64,000 nt of DNA from Sinotaia quadrata (taxonomy: Eukaryota; Mollusca; Gastropoda; Architaenioglossa; Viviparidae), in the NCBI GenBank assembly GCA_028829895.1, contig JALGAQ010000009.1, positions 3,038,001-3,102,000 of the forward strand, in the 5' to 3' direction. The position numbers were made by a program, and so were the translations under genes. Below, in pieces: positions 33,905-48,607 of the stretch (position 1 is the stretch's first letter; every line of letters starts with the position of its first letter). Under the pieces are notes generated by a model, which ran no database searches, was not told the origin of the DNA, and saw nothing but the letters and a program-made list of their open reading frames with translations.

Positions 33905-34314
33905 TAATTCTCAATGGGCAACGCATACTGTTACTCCATTGAAGCAAGCTGGTCATACACCTCGCATTTGCGGTTATTACCAAATAACACTCAATCTTAG
34001 CCTATCACAACGTACGTGTACCACTGAGGAGCCGCAATGTATTGTATTTTGTCTTCATAATTCTTGTGTTTTCTGAAAAATTGAAGTGAAAGATGTACAC
34101 TTCAAATTACGATTGATGAAGCTTCGAGCAATCTAACCACCATTACCACTGCATTTGGTTTATTCCATTATAAATTTCTACCGTTTGGACTCAATGTTAC
34201 AACTAGATCTTCCAACATGTCCTGATTGATATGACTAAATGTCTCAAAGATATGGAGAGCTATCATGACGACGTGATTCTTCATTCTCACGACAAATATG
34301 CCCATCTAGTGGTA
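33905..34314 (+). pseudogene. Gypsy-0 RT, continued
   Basis: Starts with the second half of the split RT domain: SQWATHTVTPLKQAGHTPRI, RTCTTEEP, then strongly decayed versions of the FSKIDLKDAY and LPFGLN blocks. It ends near CACGACAAATATGCCCATCT, the SHDK motif that follows YxDD. The catalytic tetrad is reduced to YHDD (TATCATGACGAC, 34261-34272), in a segment with several stops. It is cut at 34314 by the LTR of gypsy-2. Confidence 0.75.
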
Positions 34315-34701
34315 ATATCACAAGAAACAACGCAGAAATGTTAGTGCAATACAGACTCACGAATGTTCGGTGTAGTGGATTTAACGTTACACAAGAATAC
34401 GTGACGTCTTCTGTGTTCTGTGATAATTTGGATCCCACTGCAATGTATCGCTGACCAATAACGTCGCTAGCGTAGAAGACTGTAAATGAACGATGGATAG
34501 TTAGTTTGTTTCTTTCCCATCAAGAACTCTGCAGCAATCAGAACTAGCAGCGATCAGATTGAGAAGTTAGTCAACGCGTAGCTAATTGTGTGTTTAAAAC
34601 CGAAAAAGTGATTGATGAAATGTACAGGAAATATCAATTTGTACAAACGAAGTGAAGTGAACAGAAATCACTCAAGTTACGTACAACGTTAGAACACTAC
34701 A
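34315..34701 (-). repeat. Gypsy-2 3' LTR
   Basis: About 387 bp. Its left half (34315-34510) matches 39140-39330. On the minus strand it starts TGTAGTGTTCT (at 34701), directly after a polypurine tract (AGGGGGAAG, 34704-34714 region), the expected plus-strand primer of LTR elements. Confidence 0.75.
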
Positions 34702-34918
34702 ATACTTCCCCCTAGAGCGTTCGTAGAAGCGAGAACGCTCTGGAAGGTAAGTCAGGAATGTAAACAGCTAAACGTTTGGGCCAATAGACTGTTCGACCGG
34801 AACGTGTCTGTTTAGTGGAAAGTGGGGGAGGGGGATCGCTTTGAGAAGGGAGAGGTGGCGTTGAGGGAGTTCTAGAGGCTTCCATATTTGAAGAGCTAGG
34901 TGCTTCAGCTTCCTCGAT

Positions 34919-35507
34919 TTAAGTATGTTTCACACGATCAATGCTGACAGTATCAGGGGTACCATTCTTGTCGACTACGAAGAACTTAGGTTCACAGGAG
35001 ATAACACGGTAAGGACCGTCGTAAGGAGGCTGCAGAGGTCGTCGAACTGCATCAACACTGACGAAGACGTATCGGCATGTAAATAAGTCCGGATGTACAC
35101 GCAGCGACGTATTCGCCTTGCGTGCGATGGCTGGTTTCAGAGTTCGCGTGTAAGATTTCAAACGGCTGACGTACGACGAAGGATCAAGCGCGCCGGAAAC
35201 TCTTGTATCGATAACCAACTCACCGGGCAGACGAAGTGTAGTACCGTAAACCATTTCGTCAACAGTGCAAATTAAGCCTTCCTTGACGGTGTTGCGGATG
35301 CTGAGCATGAGTAACGAAAGGTGCTCGGACCAATGAGTTTGAGAGGAAATGCTCATAATAGCGTTACACGAAACCATTGGATGCCGGTGGTTCGAAAATG
35401 CTAACCGCCTAGCAGGGAATTCAATTCACGGAAAAGGCTTGAGGTGAACTGTGCACCGCGATCAGTGGTTACACACGCTGGAACACCGTACTGGGATACC
35501 CATGATT
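34919..35507 (-). pseudogene. Gypsy-2 integrase C-terminal part
   Basis: The minus-strand frame (35377-34919) contains HWSEHLSLLMLSIRNTVKEG and VYGTTLRLPGE, then an SH3-like segment VFVSVDAVRRPLQPPYDGPY ending near VSIDRVKHT. Just upstream, FRELNSLLGG is in another frame. This is the DNA-binding end of a gypsy integrase, fairly well preserved. Confidence 0.85.
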
Positions 35508-35915
35508 CTATAAAAGCACGAGCGACGGTTTCTGTGGAGGTGTCAGGCAGGGGCAGGCTTCTGGCCATCTGGAGGATCTGTCAGCACAAGTCAGGATATG
35601 TGTATATCCTCTGGACGGTGGGAGTGGTCCAAAGAGACCTATATGCCCGCGACGGAACCGGGAGTCCGGTTGTGGAAAGGTTGTCGAAGGAGTAGTAGTA
35701 TGACGGTGAACTTTACTCCAATGGCAGGGAACACAGACTTTAGCCCAACGGCGGATGTGGATGAGCATCTTAGGCCACACAAAACGGTCCGCAATCAGCT
35801 TGCATGTTGACCGGATACTTGGATGCGATAACGAATGAAAGTGATCGTAAACTTTCCTTCGCAAAGATGTGGGCACCCATGGTCGGGTCCTGCCCGTTGA
35901 AACGTCGCACCACAT
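35508..35915 (-). pseudogene. Gypsy-2 integrase zinc and core region
   Basis: Contains the HHCC-type zinc motif (HFHSLSHPSIRSTCKLIADR then CVPCHWSK) and the start of the catalytic core, HIGLFGPLPPSRGYTHIL. Elements of this type normally have HIDLVGPLP, so the first catalytic Asp is replaced by Gly. ADRSSRWPEA follows. Confidence 0.8.
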
Positions 35916-36049
35916 TTTTTTACCATTGGTCAGCTAAGGTAGTTGAGTTAGCTTCAGGGATGACATTCACAAAGAAGGCAATTCATCATCATGGATCTGT
36001 TCTGTGGCAAGTTCACCTAGGCTAAAAGCAAATACAACAGTGATGTGCA

Positions 36050-36767
36050 TGCGTGAAAGTGCGTCAGCTACATGGTTGTCTGTTCCGGCTAGGTAGTGGA
36101 TTTCAGACGTGAGCTAAGCGATGTAGTCCAGTTGGCGAAATTCACTGGGTGAATGCCTGTCGAGGGGTTGCTGAAGGGTGTATGTTTCCCTCGGGAGACG
36201 CGAATATCAAATCTTCGTCCAAATTTCAAACTTCGAAACAACGAAGACTGCCTATTATTTGGTTCTATTACGATTAAATAATCAATAAACAAAACCAACC
36301 TCAAATATGGGAGAACCTCTCAAAACAACTGATATAGTTGGTCGGACGGACCCAATAATACCTTCAAGTTAGATTCGAATGTAAGGTAAGCAAATAAGAG
36401 CAGAATGTTACCTTCAAAGACAAAAATACGAAAGACTCGCTCAAACTTCGCGTGGTCAAGCCAAACGAATAACAAGAATCAAGGTCATACAATAAACGAT
36501 GGAACACGAACAAGTTTAGCAAAGGTTGCAAAAGGAATTGGCTTGCACGAGACCATAGGTAGAAGAATTTCAATTGAAACGGGAATAGATTGTACAAAGT
36601 GCAAACGTCAAAGGTTTGTGATCTGTGAAAATTATGAATTGTCAATCTTCTAAGAGGTGACGAAAATGACGGACGGCGTAATAAGCAGCAAGAAGTTCGC
36701 AACCAAACGTGCTTTTACATGTTTGGGCCGGATTTAAGCGCCTGGAAAAGAAGGACAATGGTTTCAA
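36050..36767 (-). pseudogene. Gypsy-2 RNase H, split by an insertion
   Basis: Read on the minus strand: FFSRRLNPAQT and ELLAAYYAVRHFRHLLED (about 36640-36760), then FTDHKPLTFAL (to 36602). A 418-bp insertion follows, and then HSPSEFRQLDYIA and GTDNHVADALSRM (about 36040-36165). The two parts are adjacent in normal gypsy RNase H. Confidence 0.8.
36179..36596. repeat. Probable solo LTR inside gypsy-2 RNase H
   Basis: A 418-bp block with TG...CA ends on both strands (plus: TGTATGTTTCCC to GATTGTACA). It is flanked by AAGGG (36174-36178) and AAGTG (36597-36601), a 5-bp duplication with one mismatch. Excising it restores the RNase H reading (FAL then QQPLDRHSP). It is unlike the solo LTR at 21.2 kb. 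Confidence 0.65.
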
Positions 36768-37739
36768 CTAACCATTTACCGACTGCTGAAGGGCCGCTCC
36801 AACAGCATCGCCTGTAGCATCTGTAGAAAGCACCAATGTTGCGTTTGCATCGGTCGACAAGTGCGTTAGCGAGTTGATTTTGTCAAGGGTTCGCTTCGCT
36901 TCCAGAGCTTTTGCGCTCAATTCAAATTTGCCTTTATCCTTCCTGCGGCGGTAAAAGTTATATAATCCGAGGAATCGACGTAACTGTCGTGGTGACGCAG
37001 GAACTGTATAATCCTGAATGGAGGAAAGTTTATCGCGGAGTGGATAAATTCCATCAAGAGATATGTGATATCCTAGGAGGTCAGTGGAAGACACTCCGAA
37101 CTGACATTTATCCAAGTTAATCAAAATGACGTAATCAACTAAGCACTGCAACACTTGTCGTAGATGCGCTCGATGCTCTTTATGAGTAGAGCTTGTGATG
37201 AGTACGTCTTCGATATAGACATTCACAAAGTTTATTCCGTGAAAGACTTCATCCATGAACCTTTAAAAAGTTTGAGCTGCGTTACGTAAACCAAATGGCA
37301 TGCTAACGAACTCGAACAATCCGAAAGGTGTAGTGATGGCAGTTTTCGGGATATCTTCGGCTGCGACTGGAATCTGATGGTACGCACGTACGAGGTATAG
37401 TTTGGAGAAAACTCGTTTGCCACGCAGAGTCAAGGCGAAATCATGGATATGTGGGATTGCATACCTGTCCGTTATAATTGAACGATTCAATTCTCGACAA
37501 TCGCCATGGGCATGTTTCTTCTCTACAATGTGCAATGGCGATGCCCAAAGGGAACTTGATGGGAGAATAATGCCGAGCTCCAGCGTGTGCTCGAACTCCT
37601 TTCTTGCGACAGCCAGTTTTTTATTGTGCAAGTCTACGTAGTTTAGAGTACACTGGTGGACCACTGGTGGTGGAGTGGTAATATGGTGTTGCACATAGTT
37701 TTTGACTGTTGAAGTTGAGCAGCTGGGCTTGAAGAGCAA
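36768..37739 (-). pseudogene. Gypsy-2 reverse transcriptase, catalytic residues replaced
   Basis: Minus-strand frames 37739-37263 and 37256-36768 hold the [76 protein letters not shown], then VYIEDVLITSS, LGYHIS and the start of RNase H (STDAT). Motif A normally reads FSKIDL; here the catalytic Asp is Tyr. The YxDD motif reads YIED (37206-37217), a second catalytic change. A stop splits the two frames at 37264-37266. Confidence 0.85.
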
Positions 37740-38135
37740 GGGATATTCATGAAGAATGTCTCCATATGGCGACTCGGTTTTGGGTACAAAAAACGAATCC
37801 TAGCCTGGGGTGACTTCGAAGTTTGGCCTATCGAAAAGAGCTTTGTAGTTGTGTCCACCAACCTTCGGCGAGCAATGTCAACAATTAGACTATGATGGGA
37901 CAGAAACTCCGCTCCTAATATCGGTACCTTGAAGTCGGCAACGATGAATATCCAGCGGAATGTTCGTCGTAGACCAAGGTCGAGCGAGATAGACCGCGAA
38001 CCGATAGTTCCTATAGGGCTGTCGTTTGATGCCTGTAAGTTTGGTGGAGTTCGGTGTAAACGCTCCTGGTTCGTTGGAGGGACCACACTAACTTCTGCGC
38101 CAGTATCCGCCAGGAAACGTAGATGAGAACTTTGA
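37740..38135 (-). pseudogene. Gypsy-2 aspartic protease
   Basis: The minus strand shows FLADTGAEVSVV (active-site D-T-G at about 38097-38108), IGTIGSRSISLDLGLRRTF, FKVPILGAEFLSHHSLIVD, the usual layout of a gypsy retropepsin. The frame is open for about 147 codons downstream (38086-37643). Confidence 0.8.
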
Positions 38136-39025
38136 TCAGTAATATAAAACAGGCGACTTGAACAAACCCTCGAGACAGCCGTCGCCGTTACTTCTCGGCG
38201 ACGTAGTTTTCCTGTTAGAACTTTTCATGCCACATACAAAACGGTTTGCAATGTCTAGCATCTGGACCAAACCGTTTGTGATAGATGCATACCCAACTCC
38301 GGGAACTTGAACGTCATTGACGGGTAGAGTGATTTCGACTTCTTGATTGTGTACGAGATTTATGGGGGTGGTTTCTACGGCCCGTAGCATTCACCTGTGT
38401 AACTGAAGGTCTTCAAGTTTCGCAGAGAGTGTTTTTAATTGGTCGTTTATTGTTGCGTCTGCGCTCACTTGATTGATTGTAGTTTTTACTTTTACTTTAC
38501 TTCTACTTTTTTTACTTTACTTTAGAAGGATGAATGGACTTGGTCCGCCAATAGGGCCAGTTCGTCTAGAGAGTTTTCTTTATTGAGCACTGCAAGAATC
38601 GTACGAATTTCAGCAGGTAAATTCTGCAGCCACAGCTCTTTGACGACTGGTTCACCTAGACGTTTGGGTCCAGTTAGTTCCTTCATATTACGCAGATGCT
38701 GCAAAAGTTGTCGATCGCCGAGTTGCATACCAGTCAGCAATTTTCTTAAATTCTGCTCGTCAGAGGCACCAAGACGTTCGATCAACGCTTTCTTGATCGT
38801 ATCATACGGGGCGTCTGCGGGACATTCGTAAATTAAGTCGGATACGACCTTCGCGATATCAGAGGGCAGATGTGATGCAACATAATTGTATTCGACTAAG
38901 TGCGACTTGATATGGTTGCATGCAAACGCGTTTCCTACTTGCGAAAACCAAAGTTTTAGGCAAGTGGGGCCGAAGATTGGAAGGGTTATATGGGATACAC
39001 GTTCGGTGGTGTTGTTGACAGCCAT
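38136..39025 (-). pseudogene. Gypsy-2 gag
   Basis: The main frame 39025-38522 (167 codons) starts at an ATG and carries LPIFGPTCLKLWFSQVGNAF, VSDLIYECPADAPYDTIKKA, LIERLGASDEQNLRKLLTG, LWLQNLPAEIRTILAVLN. An A/G-rich low-complexity stretch (38480-38525) follows, then SADATINDQLKTLSAKLEDL and a final segment to 38136. No complete zinc knuckle is visible in what remains. Confidence 0.8.
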
Positions 39026-39135
39026 TTTAATATTTATATATGTGGAAACGCCAAAGTAAAAATGAGCTAGGACACAGTATGTTGAGATAAGTGGTCAGGA
39101 TATGATAGTCAAAAGTTTATACGGGTTCATCAAAT

Positions 39136-39330
39136 TGTAATGGTAATATCACACGAAAAAACACAGAAATGTTAGAGCAATACAGACTCACGAATGTTTG
39201 GTGTAGTGGATTTAAAGTTACACAAGAATACGTGACGTCTTCTGTGTTCTGTGATAATTTGAATCCCACTGCAATGTATCGCTGACGTAGAAGACTGTAA
39301 ATGAACGATGGATAGTTAGTTTGTTTCTTT
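39136..39330 (-). repeat. Gypsy-2 5' LTR, partial
   Basis: Aligns to 34315-34510 over about 195 bp, then departs at TTTGTTTCTTTCC. The outer half present in the other LTR is missing. Confidence 0.7.
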
Positions 39331-39452
39331 CCTTGTTTCTTTCTTTACTCGCATGATAAACATCTACCTGAATTTCTGTTTCGATTCAAAAGATACAATG
39401 TTAATGTAAATACACAGAAATGTGTTATTGGTGCTTCTGAATTTTATTGTCT
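39331..39452 (+). pseudogene. Gypsy RT fragment right of gypsy-2
   Basis: From about 39340 the plus strand reads HDKHLPEFLFRFKRYNVNVN then TQKCVIGASEFYCL. This is the RT segment right after the YxDD/SHDK motif, like gypsy-1 FKRYNINVNPQTC. It is either the continuation of gypsy-0 or another copy of the family. Confidence 0.65.
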
Positions 39453-39659
39453 TGTTTATCTTTTATTATTGAAACTTTAATTTTTGAACTTAATGCCTAC
39501 TGTACCTTTATGTTTGACTTTTTTTGCTTGGCGAAATTTCGATTACACGCGTTTGTCAACTTCGGTTACGTGTTTGTTTTCTTATTGAATGCGGGAATAA
39601 TCTAGTTATACGATTTAATTCTAATTGCAACATTTGGCGTCCCGAAATTTCTAATGTCT

Positions 39660-40420
39660 TTTCCGAACCAATAACAATTTAATATATTAAATCCTCTTTT
39701 AACCGACGTATCGGATTATATTAAACGATTCCAAATTTGGTGTCTTGCTTAAGATAAAATTGCAGATAAGAAATTGACTAATCATTTTTAGTATGATTGG
39801 TGAGGATGCTTATGCCCTTCTGAAATAGTTGGCCTATCTTCTGGCCCATTTCTTTGGAGTTCAACAAATTAAAAGCGGCGTTTATACAACTTCCTACACC
39901 TATGTCACTTGAGCCGATGGATAACACTAAATTCCATACTTTAATACGTGACAAACACCGAGATATTAGAAAACTTTTTCTTCAATTGCAAATACGAGCT
40001 GCTAAATGTGATTCTCGCAATTATTTCCTCGCAAATTTGCGAGACAGATTAATTAAGAGCATAACTTTGCCCACTCTTAAGCGAGAACTTCTATTACTAC
40101 CTACTCAGCGTGTCCGAGCACATTGTGAACAATTTCAAGATATTTTGCAGCGGCTAAAGCAGAGGATACGTCAATGTGGTATCATTCACAAAAACCACAA
40201 ATTGATCCCCAACGGCGAAAGTTTAAACAACATTCAATTTCTTGAGATTTTTCCAGTGTAAAACGAATTCAACCACATCAAGGTAATTTTTGGAAATGTG
40301 CCAGCTGTGGACGATTACATTCTCGCCACACTTGCACCTACCGGAAAGCAAAACGTTATCAACGTGGTAAACTTAGGCACCTCAAGTTGGTTTGTAGAAA
40401 TAATTGTATCTGTTTAACAA
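39660..40420 (+). pseudogene. Gypsy-3 gag and zinc knuckles
   Basis: Blocks: DVSDYIKRFQIWCLA (about 39700), IGEDAYALLK (about 39795), and a 135-codon frame (39854-40261) with LKAAFIQLPTPMSLEP, FLQLQIRAAKC and NLRDRLIKSITLPTLKREL. After a frameshift a knuckle-like CASCGRLHSRHTC appears, then a second knuckle that lost its cysteines (RYQRGKLRHLKLVC). It parallels gypsy-1 gag over its whole length. Confidence 0.7.
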
Positions 40421-41039
40421 GATGCGATTCCAATCTTTCTAGTGCTTCTGAAGACTTTTCTAACTTATCTCTTGTTATTCTTCCTAACGCATTCAGCATT
40501 CTAAAGATGAACATTTATAGCAATGGCAGATTTCATGAGTTTAATTTTTACACACTGGCAGTGTTCAGTCTTAGATTTCAATTGACAATCTTCGCACTTT
40601 TTCACTCAATGCATTCATTACTGATTCATCTGCTTCTATCCATGGTGCAACTAGACATACAGTATCAGTTTTTGGTGGCTATGTGTAAAAGAATCCTGAT
40701 TCATTAACTATCCATCGTACCACAACCGCTTACCCCGTGATTGTCATTGACCATTACCCCTTAATACGTACCGTTTGACTAACGGGTGCTAGGAGGGTCT
40801 GATAGTGAGGTAACCTACTTTACAGCCAATAATTGCTTTGCTGTAGACATTTCCTCTTTTTGTGCTAGATGTTTTGCCCTGTTTGCGTGAACCTTCGAAG
40901 CAATGTCCTAAAGCTATGAAAGTTTTGCATAATAATATTTCTTTGTTTAAAGTGAATGAGTTGAAAGATCATATCTTGAAATGTTCGTAGGCTACTCGTT
41001 GTATGATAGTACCTAAGAAATTATAAGTCAATCCAATAT

Positions 41040-41530
41040 TCATTAAAGTTCGGATCCTATCTTCTAAAATTCGTGAACATATCAGGAAAGCTTTTCAAGA
41101 TATGTGGGATCATGGTATTATTAGCCCAATCGAATCCTCACAAGCGGCAACTCCGATTGTAACACCTTTGAAATCGGACAGATGAGCTCCAAGATTCTTC
41201 GGCGATTATCTTCTAACACTCAATACCCGTCTTTCACAGTGGACATGAACTACGGAATAACCGGAAGGTGTATTTTATAGATTCAATGGTTCAACATGCG
41301 TTTCAAAAATAGATCTTAAAGTTTCACTTCTCCAGGTACCTTTACATGCAGAATCTAGTAAAATGACTGCTATTAAATCATAATTTGGATTATTTCGCAA
41401 TAACTTTCTTCTATTTGGCTTGAGTATTTTTCACGCCGTTTTTAAGAAACCTTTGACATAGTTATTAAAGGCTTCGATGGTGTTGTGGTACACCAAAATG
41501 ATAATTTTGTTCATACATGAACGGAGAACG
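41040..41530 (+). pseudogene. Gypsy-3 reverse transcriptase remnant
   Basis: Reads HIRKAFQDMWDHGIISPIES, AATPIVTPLKSD, VSKIDLKVSLLQVPL, FGLFRNNFLLFGLSIF with stops between blocks. The catalytic YxDD segment is no longer readable (KASMVLWYTKMIILF). Confidence 0.65.
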
Positions 41531-41559
41531 TGCATAATGAGAGATTTTTGACAATATTT

Positions 41560-42603
41560 CGCCGTTTTGTTAACCGTCGTAAAGTCGTAAATTTTCTGTT
41601 TCGCAGTTTCAATGTCTTGGATATGTGGTGGATGGTAATGGTTTTATGCATTACAGCATTACCACCTTGTTGTCGGTCAATTCAGCATCTACTTTGGGGG
41701 AATTACGCTATATTCTTGTATGTTTTCATTATTATTCGCGTTTTGTTCACAATTTTTCACAAAAACATAGTTATTTGTTCGACATGTTGTCACAGGATAC
41801 TTTTGAATGGAGCGTTTTTCATGAGAATGCATTACGGTGTTTGGTTACATGCCTTGGATCTAAAGCCGTTTCAAAACTATTTTCATCTAAATTACATTGA
41901 ACAATTATTACGGATGTCTCTCTTACTGGTATTGATGCAATACTTGAGCAAGAAGAGAGACCAGTTGTTCGCATCTCGCGTCGACTTATAAAAGCAGAAT
42001 CTGGTTATTTACAAACACGATGAAAAACTCTTGGTGTATACTGGGCTGTTGAAAGATTACATAAATATCTGGTTGGTAGCAAACTCACACTGGTTACAGA
42101 CCTTGAAGAGTTAAAGTTTGTTTACCATCCAAAGAAATCTCTGAATAAGTCGTCAGCGTCTATGGTTCAAAGATAAAGTAGAGCCTTGAGTGCTTATGAC
42201 TACGCGATTGTACATTGTGGTGCAATTGTTATTCCACCGTCATTACGATTGAAAGTTCCACAACATCTACATTTTTGACATCTTGATGTAGACAAGATGA
42301 AAGCACTTGCAAATCTTACCTGTTAGTGGCCTGAGTTAGATGTAGAAATTATTCGAACTGAAAAAGTTTGTGAATCATGCAACGACAAATTGCATTCTCA
42401 ATCATTGAAATGGTTACCTTGGTCTTTATCTTGTAAGGCTTGTCTAAGAGTTCAAGCGGATTACTGTGACCCATTTTCGGACAAATATTTTGCTCTGATT
42501 GTTATTGATTCATTTTCAAGCTGGCCGGAAGTGTACTTTAAAACATCATCGGATGCAAAGTTCACTGAGATAGCATTACGCAAGTGTTTTAGCTGGGAAG
42601 GAG
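41560..42603 (+). pseudogene. Gypsy-3 RNase H and integrase remnant
   Basis: Tether region LGELRYILVCFHYYSRFVHN (41680-41750), RNase H pieces ITDVSLTGIDAILEQEERP and ERLHKYLVGSKLTLVTDLEE (41910-42110), then an integrase zinc remnant (CESCNDK) and core YFALIVIDSFSSWPEVYF (near 42490). It stops at FSWEGV (42606), before the second catalytic Asp. Confidence 0.7.
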
Positions 42604-42812
42604 TGTAGAAAAAGTTTGACCATATAAACGCTTCCTCTGCCAAACAGGTATTGCTAGCCGGGAGATATGCGCCAAATTGAAAACAATCAAGAAACAGGTT
42701 TCTCGACTGAAGGGTTTATGCGAGCCTTAGATAAAATAATAATAACTGTACAAGGATACAAACATCAAAGGTTTGAATACACTTCCGAGACCTCTAAAAA
42801 GTTGGACATACA
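42604..42812 (-). repeat. BEL-3-type LTR fragment
   Basis: The reverse complement matches the terminal 200 bp of the BEL-3 LTR: TGTAGAAAAAGTTTGACCA at the left, CTCTGCCAAACAGG, CGGGAGATATGCGCCAAA and TTGAATACACTTCCGAGACC. No BEL internal sequence adjoins, and gypsy-3 does not resume on the other side. Confidence 0.75.
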
Positions 42813-46242
<3,430 letters not shown>

Positions 46243-46330
46243 CAGGGATATCAGACGTACGGCCTGGGCCAGTAAAGTCGGCTTGTCCATAGCTTGCGCA
46301 GAATTTGCCATCATCAAGTTCTCATTATCA
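46243..46330 (+). mobile_element. hAT-type terminal fragment
   Basis: CAGGGATATCAGACGTACGG followed by CCTGGGCC resembles the terminal inverted repeat and GC-rich subterminal region of animal hAT elements (CAGGG...TCA-A...GGCC). No matching opposite end was found nearby, so this may be a one-ended relic. Confidence 0.35.
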
Positions 46331-48433
46331 ATTTGATGTCATTATCTCATAAGCTTACTAGTCCGACCCGGAAGGGATCTAGGTGATTTGAATATTGACC
46401 AAGAAATAAAATGTACATGACTTATATTCGCTTAGGCTGTTATTCCCACAGGCCAAATATTGTTAGTCTGATCGGTTCGGGTGAAGAACCCGCTAGTTGT
46501 GTTTTCCAAGTGGACTACAGTGGACTAAACGGGAATACAAACACATTTATTATGACTTCATTGTAAAATTTAAACTCTGTCCTGTTTGACTATTTTCAAT
46601 TATTAGTCTGTTTTGTAGGTAATGGTGGTTAGATTAGCCTGTTACGATGAGCACACTTTGTAGTGGTATTGCTGATGGATAACATAATTCGTCACCAGCT
46701 GCAAAGTAATGCAATCTAACGGACCAACGCCTTTCAAAAATCTTCGCAATGTGGAATATCATTAGTCTCACCTAATATCCAAGTCCGATAAGACAGCCAA
46801 AACTATAGAGGGTCAAGTAATGATGTTTTGAGTCTGCTTGGTTCTGTTACAATGGAATGTTTGTTTATTGATCACTAGTCACTGTACTGCACGACAGAAT
46901 GCTGGTCGGAACGTTTAGAGTGCTTGAACATCAGACGTTATAAATCTCACTGCTTTTCCATTGGAGACAAAAGTGATGAAAATATAAATGTTTCTCACTG
47001 AAAAGTTATATTGCGTGCTTTTAAAACAACGGATTTTTGCCGTTGTCAAATTCAATATTTACACCTCCGTAGTTTTCAGTAAGTCTTGTCTACCCTTTCA
47101 GGTTATGTTTAAAAATGTGTGCAGAAGCCGTGCTTGTGATCTGCTCATTCATATTAGAATTTTTATTGCTAAAATTTGGAGCGCAATAGGAAGCAGATTT
47201 GAATCGCTGTGTAAAAATCTCGACAAGTAAGCAATAGATATGATGTGACTAGAGATTTGTCAATGGTCATGTCATGCTAAAAACTTCAAACCAAATCCAG
47301 AGCATGATGAAAGATATAAAACTCTAATAAGTCGGCTGGTAGTACTTCAGTGGGCGTCAGCGTTAGATAGCTGCCACAACTTTCGATGATGGCTACAATG
47401 TGGTCTGACCAAGGGGAGTGACAGCAACTCAGTAGCGGGTGAGTTAAACCTCTTCAGTCAGTTCTGTGTCTCACCAAACCCTTTGGAACAGAAACAGGAT
47501 TGATAAAGAATGTTTTAAAGACAAGGACCAGTCCATACTTAGACGACGGATATCTACAGCTGTTCGTTCTCTTCGTAGGCGACGTTGAGAAGCAGCAACT
47601 CAAAATCCTAGGTTGGTTTGAACAGACAGATTTAACGTGGAATAGCAGTTTGGAAAAATGTGTTCCTCAGCCTGGTAACACATCGAGCGCTAAACAAATT
47701 ATGGGCTATTCGCGAGTGTGTGGTGCAAGCTTGTTACCCATGCCGAAGTAAGTGTCGAAGCGGCATTCGGACCTGGGTCACTTTGGAGAATAAGTAGGTT
47801 ATACACTGCCCTACCGACCAATTGCATACAGACTATAATAAGAGCGGGCACGTATAGTTTTGATCCACCTATGGCATAATTCTCTTGAGATTGTACTGGA
47901 AAAGTATATCTCTTATGTTCTGAGTAAAATGGAAAACATTTGAATTGCTGCAAGAGAAGTTTCCTCTAGAAAATATTACTTATTCGCAAAAGAATGGTAT
48001 AGATTTATTTGCGACAGAATCGAGTCTAATACGTTTTCGAGTGAATAAACTCTTGTTGTTTCCTTTGAGTTCTCAACGGAACTTAACCATCGATACGAAA
48101 CAAAAAATGAATCGTATGACAACTCCAAAGGAAAGAGAGAACTTCGAAAACTGTGGTACACGTACTGTGATCCAATCATCAATAGTTACTTGGATTACAA
48201 ATATATTCTCTATCAGCATTTGGACAGGCTTGTTCTGACTGGTAACTTAATGGATTGTGGTTTGGATATATTATAAGGAAGGTAAGGTAATTATCAAGCG
48301 AATTCTAAAAAATTGTTCGCTTCTCATAAATCGATCTCTTACTTGACCTATGTAACACAGCATATGCATTCGATCAAGTCTGAAGTATTTCCAACCCAAA
48401 CCTACAATGAAGTTACAAGAATTAGTACCTGAA
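46331..48433. other. No recognisable gene
   Basis: Open frames at 46988-47230, 47500-47751 and 47945-48238 (all plus, 80-97 codons) have no recognisable motif or neighbour. I do not call them genes. Confidence 0.3.
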
Positions 48434-48438
48434 GCAAT

Positions 48439-48607
48439 TGTCGTAATTAGTATAGTCTAGTATCAACGGAATAACTGGGAGTAATAGGGAGCGGAATAAG
48501 AACGAAGTCACACGTGGTATTCGTATATCGCGGCATACTGTGTATGTAAAAGACAAGTAAAATCAAGTACACAGTAATCAAGTATTGAAATTTTCACAAT
48601 CATCACA
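48439..48607 (-). repeat. Gypsy-4 3' LTR
   Basis: 169 bp. On the plus strand it starts TGTCGTAATTAG and ends CATCACA, adjoining the integrase frame. Same length as both gypsy-1 LTRs. Confidence 0.88.

Larger units (their letters stand above)
34315..39339 (-). mobile_element. Ty3/gypsy element gypsy-2, minus strand (CsRn1/Boudicca-like)
   Basis: Read on the minus strand: partial 5' LTR (39136-39330), gag, protease, RT, RNase H, integrase and 3' LTR (34315-34701). The gag type (ELWLQNLPAEIRTILA, LDELALLADQV) and the SH3-like integrase tail (PYDGPYRVI) are those of the CsRn1/Boudicca-type gypsy elements of flatworms. All genes are broken and catalytic residues are lost. The left edge lies in gypsy-0 RT. 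The right edge is followed by gypsy RT sequence that overlaps the left flank by about 20 bp (SHDK on both sides), so a simple insertion with a 5-bp duplication is not proven. Confidence 0.8.
39453..42603 (+). mobile_element. Ty3/gypsy element gypsy-3, 3' truncated and degenerate
   Basis: A 5' LTR (39453-39632) is followed by TGGCGTCCCG (primer-binding-site-like, from 39635), gag, zinc, RT, RNase H and integrase remnants in order. Related to gypsy-1 (same gag architecture) but clearly more diverged. It ends inside the integrase core where a BEL LTR fragment begins. Confidence 0.7.

Noticed and set aside
47945..48238. 97-codon open frame as a host gene
   Set aside because: No motif, no splice context and no neighbour supports it; the length is within chance for this base composition.
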